A DNA stretch of 64,000 bases from CAZAZQ01 sp964489705 (GTDB lineage: Bacteria > Zixibacteria > MSB-5A5 > GN15 > FEB-12): assembly GCA_964489705.1 (NCBI GenBank), contig CAZAZQ010000011.1, forward strand, positions 1 to 64,000. Direction: 5' to 3'. Shown here in pieces: positions 36,293 through 45,348 of this stretch (positions are counted from its first letter, which is position 1; each line of letters begins with the position of its first letter). A model generated the notes under the pieces. It made no database searches. It saw only the letters and a list, made by a program, of their open reading frames with translations, and had not been told where the DNA came from. The position numbers and the translations under genes were made by a program.

Positions 36293-37882
36293 ATGTCCAT
36301 AACACTATCAAGAATCAACTCATCGGCCGCAACTCTGACAAAGAACCGAACCGAGGGCTCGGTCTCGCCTAATTCGGGCATGTGTGTAACCTGCGTGGAT
36401 GGCTGTATCGGTATGTGTGAAATCGGTAAGTCCGCCTACCGGGGCCACGAAGTGATCTACCCGCAACCGTTCGGGGTCATTACGACAGCGGCAGAGAAAA
36501 CCTACCCTGTCGATTACTCTCACTTCAACATCATGGGGACGGCCGTAGGGGCGCACGGGATTGAAGCCGACAGCGACAAAGCGATCTTTCCGAATGTGAA
36601 CCTCGAAGTACATTTCGGTCATGACAAAGGACTCAAGTTCCGTTACCCGTGGATCATTCCTGGAATCGGTTCCACCGACATCGCCAAGAACAACTGGGAA
36701 GGGTTGGCTATCGGCTCCGCTCTGGCCGGCACCGGCTTGACCATAGGGGAAAACGTGGTTGGGATGGACCCCGAGGCGACTATCAAGAATGGCCGGGTAA
36801 TCGACACCGTAGATCTGAAACGGCGCGTCAAGTTGTATCAAGATCACCAGCGTGACGGTTACGGGGCCATTATCGTACAGGCCAATGTCGAGGATACCCG
36901 ACTTGGCACCCAGGAGTATGCCATTGACAAGCTTGGCGTTGAGGCTGTGGAACTTAAGTGGGGGCAAGGCGCCAAGAACATCGGCGGCGAAGTCAAGATC
37001 AAAGACCTCAAGAAGGCGCAGATGCTTTATGAACGTGGCTATGTAGTGATACCCAATCCAACCGATCCTGACGTGATAAAGGCCTTCAAGCGCGGTGCCT
37101 TTAAGGAATTCGAGAGGCATTCCCGCCTCGGCATGGTTTCCGAAGATTCATTTGCCCAGAGAGTTGAAGAACTGCGCCAAGCCGGGGCGAAATATGTCTT
37201 TCTCAAGACAGGCGCTTACGGTCCGGCCGACCTGGCGCGAGCGGTTAAGTATGCATCTAAGTACAAGCTCGACCTTCTCACGGTTGATGGCGCCGGCGGC
37301 GGCACCGGTATGAGCCCGTGGCGCATGATGAACGAGTGGGGGGTACCGCCGGTAGAGTTGCATTCGCTGTTATACCAGTACGCCAAACGTCTGGCCGATA
37401 AAGGGGAGTATGTTCCAGCATTGGCTGTGGCGGGCGGATTTACATTTGAAGATCAGATATTCAAAGGCCTGGCGATTGGCGCCCCGTTTGTCAAACTAGT
37501 AGGGATGGCCCGTAGCCCGATAGCTGCCGCCATGGTCGGCAAGACAATCGGTATGGCTATTGAGGCTCATCAACTGCCGGTATACGTGGAACGGTTTGGT
37601 CAAAGCCGGGACGAGATCTTTGTTACTTCAGGTGAACTGCGCAAGGAACTCGGTGATAAGGAGTTTGAAGCACTTCCTGCCGGTGCCATCGGACTCTACA
37701 CTTATTACGAACGCCTGGCACAAGGTCTGCGCCAGCTCATGTGCGGCAGCCGCAAGTTCACTATTGAACACATTACGCGCGATGATATTGCCGCCCTGAC
37801 CCGTGAGGCCGCTGAAATAAGCGGGATTCAGTACATAATGGATGTCGGGAAAGAGGAAGTTGAAGAGATTCTCAACAGTTAA
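36293..37882 (+). CDS. FMN-binding glutamate-synthase-family protein (GltB central domain)
   Basis: 529 aa. Alpha/beta-barrel glutamate synthase domain: VEAVELKWGQGAKNIGGEVK, LLTVDGAGGGTGMSPWRMMN (FMN/2-oxoglutarate region) and ALAVAGGFTFEDQIFKGLAI. An N-terminal motif CVTCVDGCIGMCEIGKSAYRG could hold an Fe-S cluster. The glutaminase (class II amidotransferase) domain of full GltB is missing and no gene for it is nearby. Thus it could be an archaeal-type partial GOGAT or a related FMN dehydrogenase. Last gene of the sigma-54 operon, 22 nt after the Fe-S subunit, followed by a terminator. Confidence 0.88.
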   Translation: MSITLSRINSSAATLTKNRTEGSVSPNSGMCVTCVDGCIGMCEIGKSAYRGHEVIYPQPFGVITTAAEKTYPVDYSHFNIMGTAVGAHGIEADSDKAIFPNVNLEVHFGHDKGLKFRYPWIIPGIGSTDIAKNNWEGLAIGSALAGTGLTIGENVVGMDPEATIKNGRVIDTVDLKRRVKLYQDHQRDGYGAIIVQANVEDTRLGTQEYAIDKLGVEAVELKWGQGAKNIGGEVKIKDLKKAQMLYERGYVVIPNPTDPDVIKAFKRGAFKEFERHSRLGMVSEDSFAQRVEELRQAGAKYVFLKTGAYGPADLARAVKYASKYKLDLLTVDGAGGGTGMSPWRMMNEWGVPPVELHSLLYQYAKRLADKGEYVPALAVAGGFTFEDQIFKGLAIGAPFVKLVGMARSPIAAAMVGKTIGMAIEAHQLPVYVERFGQSRDEIFVTSGELRKELGDKEFEALPAGAIGLYTYYERLAQGLRQLMCGSRKFTIEHITRDDIAALTREAAEISGIQYIMDVGKEEVEEILNS

Positions 37883-37937
37883 AAACAAAAAGAAGACAGC
37901 CGGAATTTCGATATCCGGTTGGACTTCTCCTTAACGG

Positions 37938-38002
37938 GGCCTCCCGCCGCTAAAAAAGAGATAGTGAAACATTTCTGCGGTGAGGAGGCCTTTTTATTTT
38001 TT
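37938..38002 (+). terminator. Terminator of the electron-transfer operon
   Basis: Stem GGCCTCCCGCCGC (37938-37950) with GCGGTGAGGAGGCC (37977-37990), a 26-nt loop, then TTTTTATTTTTT. Confidence 0.85.
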
Positions 38003-38057
38003 GGTAGGGGGAGAAGCTGGGTGACGGGGAAGATCACAGTAGGAAACAGTTTCCCAC

Positions 38058-38735
38058 TTAAATATAAGCGGCGTGGGTGAGGTCGAAGTAACTTACCGGG
38101 TCTTCGAGGGTGTCATCTGGGGTGCCGTAGGCGACAAACAGTCCGGTGGCGCTGTTGCCGGTGTAGATGATATCGGTGTAGTTGTCCCGATCGAGGTCGA
38201 TAGTGACAAAGTCATAAATATCCGCCGAATCGCTCTGCACAACATCATAAGATACATCGCAGGCATCGCCGACACCATCCCCGTCGCTGTCCTCCTGACC
38301 AGGATTGTAGGTATAGGGACAATTGTCATAAGGGTCGGGTATGCCGTCGTTATCAGCATCATAAGGACCGCTCAGGTTAAACAGGATGGAGACGTTGTCT
38401 GAACCACTGTTTGCTACAGCAAGGTCGTTGTCGCCATCTTTGTCGAAATCAGCTGCAAAGACAGATAAAGGACCATCTCCAGCCGTATAGTTGACGGGTG
38501 ATGCAAAGGTGCCGTCCCCATTGTTAAGGAGAATAGAGGCATTGTTCGAATCTAAGTTCGTTACAGCCAGGTCATAATCGTTGTCTCCATCCAAATCGGC
38601 TGCAATGACAGAACTTGGATAAACTCCAACCCTGTAGTCAATTCTCGCTTGAAACAGCGGTTCAAAGGCGTGGGCTGCTCCCAACAAAACGGACAAACTG
38701 CAGATAAGGACAATTATAGGAAATAGGCGTTTCAT
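38058..38735 (-). CDS. Secreted FG-GAP/VCBS repeat protein with thrombospondin-3 repeat
   Basis: 225 aa from ATG 38735, where the signal peptide begins (MKRLFPIIVLICSLSVLLGA). Two VCBS-type repeats (VIAADLDGDNDYDLAVTNLD and VFAADFDKDGDNDLAVANSG) form beta-propeller blades with Ca-binding DxDxDG loops. A thrombospondin type 3 repeat follows (DADNDGIPDPYDNCPYTYNP, then DSDGDGVGDACD), then half a blade. A complete propeller needs about seven blades, so this is short and may be truncated; relatives often end with a dockerin-like tail that is missing here. Confidence 0.75.
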   Translation of the reverse strand: MKRLFPIIVLICSLSVLLGAAHAFEPLFQARIDYRVGVYPSSVIAADLDGDNDYDLAVTNLDSNNASILLNNGDGTFASPVNYTAGDGPLSVFAADFDKDGDNDLAVANSGSDNVSILFNLSGPYDADNDGIPDPYDNCPYTYNPGQEDSDGDGVGDACDVSYDVVQSDSADIYDFVTIDLDRDNYTDIIYTGNSATGLFVAYGTPDDTLEDPVSYFDLTHAAYI

Positions 38736-39117
38736 ACTAAAAACTTTCTCTTCTTTCAAGGCAGGCAAAGTTTGACAGGAGATTGGCTACCGTCGTTATG
38801 ACTGAGATTTTTTACGGCTTCCCTGGGCGGGTTTGCCGAACCTTCATTGTACCCTTTTCTTCAGAGTCATTATAGAGCAAATAGCCGACTTTGTCAAGGC
38901 GAAAGAGAAGTGATAACCCTATAGTTGAGATTGAGACACTAAGTGACTCAGAAAAGGATCTAACGCTGCTTCTTTAAGGGTGATGCTGTCAGGATGTTCG
39001 AACTTAATTGCTATTTGTACTTAAGAGCGCTTATTTCATAGACATTCTTGAAAACGTATTTGATGTGGGAAAAGGATGGAAGTGCAAAGGTATACCTGAG
39101 GCTGGCTATTGTTCTTC

Positions 39118-39508
39118 CATCTAGGTGGGAAGGTTCTCCTTTGTTTAATTTGTGCGGGAAGTTGGATGTATTCTCTTTGTGGATGGTTGCATTACTGGTA
39201 ATCGCGTTGCCTCTTGCAACAGGAATCTCAAAGAAGAAAGCAGTCCTAACAATCGGCTACTTGTGGGGCGTGTGGTTATTGGCGTCGATGTTTTTGTCTG
39301 GCTTGGTGCGGATCAGTTAGTCATTTACGGTTTCGTAGATTTTGAAAAGAATGAAGAGCGAAGTTTCAAAAACTCTAATTTCTGACATACACTTTTTCTA
39401 ACAATTTTCTAACAGCGAACTTCACGGAAGTTAACGCAACTTAACGGAACTTGATGCAACTTAACTCAACTTAACGATAAGAAAACCAATAAAATACAGC
39501 TATTTTAT
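39118..39508 (+). repeat. ~390-bp direct repeat, copy 2 (pairs with 27260-27653)
   Basis: Same order as copy 1: Yip1-like gene tail (39141-39320), then the TTCTAACA/CAACTTAACG 10-bp-phased array (39397-39481), then GATAAGAAAACCAATAAAATACAGCTATTTTAT. A third, short relative of this last part lies at ~45231-45272 (AATGATAAGAAAATCAATAA, then AACCCAGCTATTTA). Confidence 0.9.
39141..39320 (+). pseudogene. C-terminal fragment of a Yip1-like membrane protein, copy 2
   Basis: Encodes the same 59 residues as 27287-27466 (apart from the first one or two), but the preceding sequence is unrelated to that of copy 1. Both are therefore probably non-functional passengers of the repeat. Confidence 0.5.
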
Positions 39509-39658
39509 TTGCTCCGTTACAAGTCGAAGCTTCCCAATCGCTTGATGGGTCATGCCTCAATAGCGGGCTGGATGTTCGTACTCTTTCCCGGTGTGAGTCT
39601 GAATGAGGGAAGGCGTGGCTCTGCAAATTGATAGATATATCGTATGTAATTATGTCCA

Positions 39659-39747
39659 TTATCTAAAGTTTTTTTACAATGCGGGAGTGTTCCGGTTATC
39701 TTTAGATAACAAAAACCCTTGACAAAAAAGACTAATAAGCCTATATT
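39659..39747 (+). promoter_or_regulatory. Promoter of the giant secreted protein with upstream inverted repeat
   Basis: TTGACA (39719-39724), 17-nt spacer, TATATT (39742-39747): a strong sigma-70 match, giving a ~195-nt leader. Just upstream, TTATCTAAAG (39659-39668) and CTTTAGATAA (39700-39709) form a perfect 10-bp inverted repeat, a possible operator. Confidence 0.65.
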
Positions 39748-39948
39748 AAGGCAGCGTGTGGTAGGGATAGAGAAGCAAAATTTACTTCAGGTTTTTCAGC
39801 AAGGTTTTTCATCAGCGACATTCTAAAAGTTGTGAACAGGTAACGTATAACGTAGCCTAGCGAAACGGTGAGTGAATCAAGGTGTCGTATAGTGGCATTT
39901 TGAAACGTTCATCCCTTCGCGAAATCAAACAAGGTATAGGGAGGTACT

Positions 39949-42900
39949 ATGGGTAAAAAACTATCGTTGGCTGTCTTGGGGATGGTCGTGTTGTTTGCCG
40001 CCGTCCTCCTTGCCGACAGCCAGAGCAGTTCTTTGGCTTCCATCTCCCCGCGGCGGGAAGCACGAAGGCGGGCGCTGGAAAAAGCCGGTGCTCTCACAAG
40101 GAGAGAACTGGGAGCAAAAAGCGGGGCTTCAACGGCAACCACATTTACGGTGACAAACACCGCCGACTCAGGACCGGGGAGCCTCAGGCAGGCGATTGCC
40201 AACGCCAACACTAACCCCGGCTTGGACACTATCGTATTTAACATTCCCGGCAGTGGAGTCCAGACGATTTTCCCGCTTTCGCAACTGCCTCCGCTCTCTG
40301 ACCCTTCCGGGGTGCTGATTGACGGGCTGAGTCAACCGGGAGCGAGTTGTGGCAGCGATCCTCCGTCCACCAGTGTTCTTTTGATCGAAATTGACGGTGC
40401 CAATGCCGGTTCCGCGCACGGGTTGTGGGTTACCAGCAGCAATAATGAAATCAGGGGCTTGGTAATTAACAACTTCGAGCAAGACGGGATCTGTATTGAA
40501 GGCGGACTTGACAACGAATATGCGTGCTATAACAGGATTCACTGCAACTTTATCGGCACCGATCCAAGTGGCAGTCTTGACAAGGGGAACGGTCGCAATC
40601 AAGCCAGCCTCTGGGCGGGAGTGATGATTAAGCAGGTGCCGGGAGGGTATGCTTGCGAGAACTTCGTTGAGGAAAACCTTATCTCCGGCAACTATGCTGA
40701 CGGTATCGCAGTATGGGGACCGGAGCTACCCGGCGATGTTTATTTGAACCATCTTAACCGAAATTACATCGGTACTGACATAACCGGAACGGTAGATGTG
40801 GGCAATGACCACGAAGGCATTTGCCTCTGTGAAGGCACGCACGACAACGACGCCAACGAGAACCTCATCTCCGGGAACGACTATGAAGGCGTCGGAATTC
40901 AGGGGTACAATAACATTCCGTACGGCGCCCCTATTCTCACTACCAACAATACAATTGCGAACAACACCATCGGCTTGGACGTCAACTTGAACCCTCTCCC
41001 GAATACGATGGCAGGGGTGGCGATAGGCGAATACGGGCAGCAAGTGTGGGGATGTGCCACCAATAACCGGGTTGTCGACAATATCATTGCGGAAAATGGA
41101 GGGGGAGGAGTGATTGTTTCCGAAGATAGTGTCGATACCCAAAACGCCGATCAAAACCTCATTTCCACAAATTCAATTTACGAAAATACCGGCTTGGGAA
41201 TTGACCTCGGCAATGACGGGGTAACGCTCAATGACCCAGCCGACCTGGATAACGGACCAAATCAAGAAATGAATTTCCCGGTCATTACCAAAGCAACCTT
41301 TTTTGGTGGAAACACTATTATCGCCGGAACCTTGGATACTCCTTCTCCGGAATATACCACCATCGAAGTTTTTAAGGCTCGGCTTGATCCAAGCGGCTAC
41401 GGTGAAGGAGAGACCTTCGTTGGGTCTACCACGCCGGATGCAACGGGGAATTGGACGCTCACGGTTTCCACTCTCAGTGTAGGTGATTATGTCACTGCTA
41501 CCGCTACTGATTCTTATCAGAACACTTCCGAATTTTCGGAAAGTGTGGAGGTCAAAGCCCTGGATACGTGTGAGTACTACAAGCCTGCGTATGTCGATTA
41601 CGCTCCCGCCGGTATGCCGGATTTCGACCAAAAGCAGAATAACTGGTTCAACCCTTTCAGTGGGGCATGGACGCACTGCGGACCGGTGGCGCTGGCAAAT
41701 TGCTTCTGGTGGTTTGATTCCAAATTCGATAGCAGTACCACCCCACCGCCGGCTATTGCTGACAATTATCCGTTAGTGCAGAATTACCATCCCCTCGCGA
41801 TACTCGATGACCACGATACGAGCAATGTCGTCCGCTTTGTCGATTCTTTAGCCCTCTACTGCAATACGTCTCTCAATGGAACGTTTCTCTACGACCTTGC
41901 AAGTGGCGCTCAAAACTGGTTGAACAAGGTCGGATTGGGTAGTAAATATACGGTGCGGGTAATGCCGGTAAGTTCGGGTATTGGGTTCGAGTATATCCGG
42001 AAACAGGTGCGGCTCTCGCAAGACGTTATCCTTTTACTCGGGTTCTGGCAGGAGACCCTCTCCGAGTATTGCGAACGAGTTGGGGGACACTATGTGACCG
42101 TCGCGGGCGTGTGTCCCGATGGCGAAGATTCCGCTCTCTGTCTTTCCGATCCTTACTTTGATCTTAACGAAGGCAATCCGCCCGGCGGTCCCGCTCATGG
42201 CGCAGATGTCCACAACGATGCACAATATGTTTCAGGTCCCCACGGAACGATGCACCATGACAAGTACTATGTTATCCCCGCTCTTTGTCAGCCTTCAACG
42301 GGTGACCCGTGGGAGGTTGAAATACTTGACTATGCCGTCAACGCTGCCAATGTCGTCGATTGGGCCGGACTGAATCCCTACGATACGTTGATGCCTCAGG
42401 AACCACCAAACACAATGCCTATCCATACCCTCATCGAATATGCAATTGTCATTTGCCCTACGGCACCGGAACCGACCGAGGGTGGGGTGAAGCATAATAC
42501 CGACGGCTTCAATCCCATTGACGGCGATCCGAGGGGAACCAAGTGGCACGAATTGTGGCCAAGCTACTGTGAGAACTGGACCTTGACAAGTTGGAACGAC
42601 AACGGAGACGGGGTTCTCAGTTTCTGTGATACGGTGGACTTTACCCATGATTCCACAGGGTTTAAATTATGGGAGCATATCGAGCAAGTGACGCCGACCA
42701 TTACGGTGACCACCTTGTCCATACCGCCCGAAACTCTCTACTTGGATGGACTTGCTCCAAACCCAATGTGCACGACCATCACCTACCCGCTGGGAAGCTA
42801 CTGGCATGAAGTATATCCGACGTACAGCACCATTTGGCAGATCACCGGCTGGACGGACAATGGGAACGGCTATCTTGATTCGTGCGATTATCTTGAGATT

Positions 42901-44844
42901 GAGTCGATCATCACCATAAATCCGATGACGGTCCATGTGGAAGCGGTCGAGACCGATATCGTGACAACGCCGCTACCGACGCCGGGAGGCAAGTATCGGC
43001 ACAACCAAGACGGTTACTTCCCGCCGGATGGCGATCCGAGCGGAACCCAATGGCATGAGCTGTGGCCGAACTTCTGTGACTGGTGGGAGCTGGAAGAGTG
43101 GCGTGATAACGGCGACGGAATTCTCAGTTATTGTGATACTCTCAAATTCCATAACCTCACGAACGATTCCGTCAGTTGGGAACACGTCGAAGAGGTTATG
43201 CCCACGATTAAGGTCGCCATGGAGATTGATACCCTTTATCTGGATTTCCTGGGAGGAAGCAACCCGACTGTGAAGCCTATTCCCGATCCCATTAATACCT
43301 ATTGGCACCAGGTGTGGCCCAACTTCTCCATCCGCTACCGCTGTGTGGGATGGAATGATAACGGCAACGACTTCCTCGATTCCTGCGACTATATCGATTT
43401 GTTAGCGCTGAACGGGCCCGATTCGGGGACGGTAGCGACCTATCATGTGGAAGAATGGGAAACGGATATCATTACAAGTCTCTTGTCCGTTCCGTATCCT
43501 GATACCTGTGAGTACTACAAACAAGGCTACTTAGATTTCTGCCCCAACGGGATGCCGGACTTTGACCAGAAGCAGGATGGATGGGTCTCGCCTGCTACCG
43601 GTAACTGGAGTTGGTGCGGTCCGGTGGCGCTGAGTAACTGTATTTGGTGGTTTGATTCGAAGTTCGAACCGAGCCCTGTTGACCCGCGGCCGTTCTACCC
43701 TGACCCGGCAAGTCCGCCGTTAAACGATGGTTACCCGCTTGTTCAATCGTATGACCCGGCTGGTGTGTGGGATGACCACGACACGAATAACGTGATTCCC
43801 TTCATTCAACAGTTGGCGCCGATGTGCAAGACGGATGTCACGGTGCCGGGGACGAGTATTTGGGATCTTGATACCGGCTTCCAGAACTGGATCGCCGCAG
43901 CCGGATTGGCGGATAAATATACTTCTTATGTCGTGCTGGGTCCCGATTACTTGGAGATTAAGGATTCCCTCCTGGCGTGTCAGGATATTATTCTCTTGCT
44001 TGGCTTCTATGAATTGATTGACGGCAACCCTGAAAACTGCCAGTGGTTGGGCGGCCACTATGTTACCGTCGCCGGGGTGTGCACGACGACCACCGACATT
44101 TGCATCTCCGATCCGATGTTTGATGCGAATGAAGGAGAACCGCCGGCAGGGTCGGCGCACGGTTCCTCGGTGCATAATGATGCGTCTCTTGTTTCCGGTC
44201 CTCATGGAACCCATCACCACGACCGCTACCACCTTGAGCCGAATGTCTATCCATGCCCTTCACCCGCGCAATGGATGGTCACGAATTATCCCAACACCTG
44301 GCCTGACATCATGGTCTTCGAAAATGAGAATCCCCTCGAACCGATGTCTCCTGTGACGTATTATGGCGGACCTATTGTGGTCTTAGTGGACGCCGCTTTG
44401 ATTATTTGCCCGCTTCCGACCGTGCCGACTGATACGGCAATTATCCTCGATACCGTTTACAATATCAAGCCCGACGGGACGCTTCCGGCCGGACCGGAGC
44501 TCAAATTCATGATGCGCTGGAAGTACTCCTCAGGGGACAGTATTCGAGCCTTTATAAACAGCTTCCGGGTGTATTCACCTGATGGGGCTACGTGGGATCC
44601 GATAGTGATTGACACCATGCCGCTTGGGTGGACCAATATGTTTGATGCTTTGTTCCAGTTCAGTTACTTTAGTGTGAATGGTTCCGGTGCCGACACGGTG
44701 GCTGTCAATGGCTTAAGTATATTCAGTGACGGTCTCATTCCACCTTTTGACAGTCTTGTCTGGTGGATCGAAACCAAGGTTGATACCTCCGCTATCGGCA
44801 AACATCTCTGCCTTGATTCTTGCTCCTACCCGCCTTCGGGATGA
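39949..44844 (+). CDS. Giant secreted protein: beta-helix, two C39-like peptidase modules, four WHELWP repeats
   Basis: 1631 aa to an in-frame TGA (SD GGGAGG, 4-nt spacing). Signal peptide ~1-25. 65-85: FTVTNTADSGPGSLRQAIAN, the opening of right-handed beta-helix surface proteins; helix repeats to ~440. 539-800 and 1185-1450: two copies of a module with DTCEYYKPAYVDY / DTCEYYKQGYLDF, CGPVALANCFWWFDSKF (C577) / CGPVALSNCIWWFDSKF (C1223), GGHYVTVAGVC and SDPYFD/SDPMFD, a plausible Cys-His-Asp triad of the C39 peptidase type. ~845-1175: four ~84-residue repeats with WHELWP (W866, 952, 1035, 1119) and W-x-DNGxGxLxxCD. The end (CLDSCSYPPSG) runs straight into a dockerin-like tail after the stop. 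Function unknown; cell-surface or extracellular. Confidence 0.85.
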   Translation: MGKKLSLAVLGMVVLFAAVLLADSQSSSLASISPRREARRRALEKAGALTRRELGAKSGASTATTFTVTNTADSGPGSLRQAIANANTNPGLDTIVFNIPGSGVQTIFPLSQLPPLSDPSGVLIDGLSQPGASCGSDPPSTSVLLIEIDGANAGSAHGLWVTSSNNEIRGLVINNFEQDGICIEGGLDNEYACYNRIHCNFIGTDPSGSLDKGNGRNQASLWAGVMIKQVPGGYACENFVEENLISGNYADGIAVWGPELPGDVYLNHLNRNYIGTDITGTVDVGNDHEGICLCEGTHDNDANENLISGNDYEGVGIQGYNNIPYGAPILTTNNTIANNTIGLDVNLNPLPNTMAGVAIGEYGQQVWGCATNNRVVDNIIAENGGGGVIVSEDSVDTQNADQNLISTNSIYENTGLGIDLGNDGVTLNDPADLDNGPNQEMNFPVITKATFFGGNTIIAGTLDTPSPEYTTIEVFKARLDPSGYGEGETFVGSTTPDATGNWTLTVSTLSVGDYVTATATDSYQNTSEFSESVEVKALDTCEYYKPAYVDYAPAGMPDFDQKQNNWFNPFSGAWTHCGPVALANCFWWFDSKFDSSTTPPPAIADNYPLVQNYHPLAILDDHDTSNVVRFVDSLALYCNTSLNGTFLYDLASGAQNWLNKVGLGSKYTVRVMPVSSGIGFEYIRKQVRLSQDVILLLGFWQETLSEYCERVGGHYVTVAGVCPDGEDSALCLSDPYFDLNEGNPPGGPAHGADVHNDAQYVSGPHGTMHHDKYYVIPALCQPSTGDPWEVEILDYAVNAANVVDWAGLNPYDTLMPQEPPNTMPIHTLIEYAIVICPTAPEPTEGGVKHNTDGFNPIDGDPRGTKWHELWPSYCENWTLTSWNDNGDGVLSFCDTVDFTHDSTGFKLWEHIEQVTPTITVTTLSIPPETLYLDGLAPNPMCTTITYPLGSYWHEVYPTYSTIWQITGWTDNGNGYLDSCDYLEIESIITINPMTVHVEAVETDIVTTPLPTPGGKYRHNQDGYFPPDGDPSGTQWHELWPNFCDWWELEEWRDNGDGILSYCDTLKFHNLTNDSVSWEHVEEVMPTIKVAMEIDTLYLDFLGGSNPTVKPIPDPINTYWHQVWPNFSIRYRCVGWNDNGNDFLDSCDYIDLLALNGPDSGTVATYHVEEWETDIITSLLSVPYPDTCEYYKQGYLDFCPNGMPDFDQKQDGWVSPATGNWSWCGPVALSNCIWWFDSKFEPSPVDPRPFYPDPASPPLNDGYPLVQSYDPAGVWDDHDTNNVIPFIQQLAPMCKTDVTVPGTSIWDLDTGFQNWIAAAGLADKYTSYVVLGPDYLEIKDSLLACQDIILLLGFYELIDGNPENCQWLGGHYVTVAGVCTTTTDICISDPMFDANEGEPPAGSAHGSSVHNDASLVSGPHGTHHHDRYHLEPNVYPCPSPAQWMVTNYPNTWPDIMVFENENPLEPMSPVTYYGGPIVVLVDAALIICPLPTVPTDTAIILDTVYNIKPDGTLPAGPELKFMMRWKYSSGDSIRAFINSFRVYSPDGATWDPIVIDTMPLGWTNMFDALFQFSYFSVNGSGADTVAVNGLSIFSDGLIPPFDSLVWWIETKVDTSAIGKHLCLDSCSYPPSG

Positions 44845-45138
44845 TGGTTGTGGAGTACCGGTTCTGGCGACATTGTTCCGAACTGGTCAGGTCCGCACTG
44901 CTTTGAGATTACCAATTGCTGCAACCACGACGGTATGCGCGGTGACGTTGATTACAACATGTCGATAAACGTTGCCGACCTTACGTATCTGGTTAACTAC
45001 CTCTTCAAGAGCGGACCGCCGCCGCCATGCTTTGAGGAAGCTGATGTTGATGCCAGTTTGTCGGTCAACGTCGCCGACTTGACCTACTTGGTTGCGTATC
45101 TCTTCAAGGGAGGTCCGCCGCCGCCAGCATGTCCATGA
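44845..45138 (+). CDS. Dockerin-like tail in frame after the TGA of the giant protein
   Basis: The frame continues without shift: WLWSTGSGDIVPNWSGPHCF, then GDVDYNMSINVADLTYLVNY and SVNVADLTYLVAYLFKGGPP, two dockerin/EF-hand-like Ca-binding repeats ending PPPPACP. No start codon with an SD is near (only TTG 44848), so this is the C-terminus of the same protein rather than a gene. The stop could be a real nonsense mutation, a sequencing error (TGG or GGA to TGA) or read-through. Confidence 0.8.
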   Translation, partial: WLWSTGSGDIVPNWSGPHCFEITNCCNHDGMRGDVDYNMSINVADLTYLVNYLFKSGPPPPCFEEADVDASLSVNVADLTYLVAYLFKGGPPPPACP

Positions 45139-45171
45139 AGTGATAGCACCGGTCTTTTCGGGATGCCAGTT

Positions 45172-45204
45172 AAAAGTCACCCCACTTTCGTGGGGTGACT
45201 TTTT
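45172..45204 (+). terminator. Terminator after the dockerin-like tail
   Basis: AAAAGTCACCCCAC-TTTC-GTGGGGTGACTTTT, a 14-bp stem ending in T's, 34 nt after the TGA at 45136-45138. That it follows the tail rather than the internal TGA supports one transcription unit to 45138. Confidence 0.85.
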
Positions 45205-45348
45205 CATACACCTACCGTCATCCAAGTTACCTTAATTTAATGATAAGAAAATCAATAAAACCCAGCTATTTACGGGAAGGAAGAACTTCCGGTCTGCCGG
45301 TTCCCTAACATAAATACCGTCTTAGGAGTCAAGATTTAGTTTAGGGTT

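Noticed and set aside
31203..37882. NAD-reducing or bifurcating hydrogenase
   Set aside because: NuoE/NuoF/HoxU-like parts are present, but there is no [FeFe] H-cluster domain and no [NiFe] large subunit.
39949..45138. TGA as a reassigned codon
   Set aside because: Many well-supported genes in the window use TGA as their stop at the right place, so the genetic code is standard.
44845..45138. Cellulosomal dockerin
   Set aside because: The repeats are dockerin-like, but no cohesin or scaffoldin is present and the protein has no cellulase domain; used here only as a lineage-style C-terminal motif.
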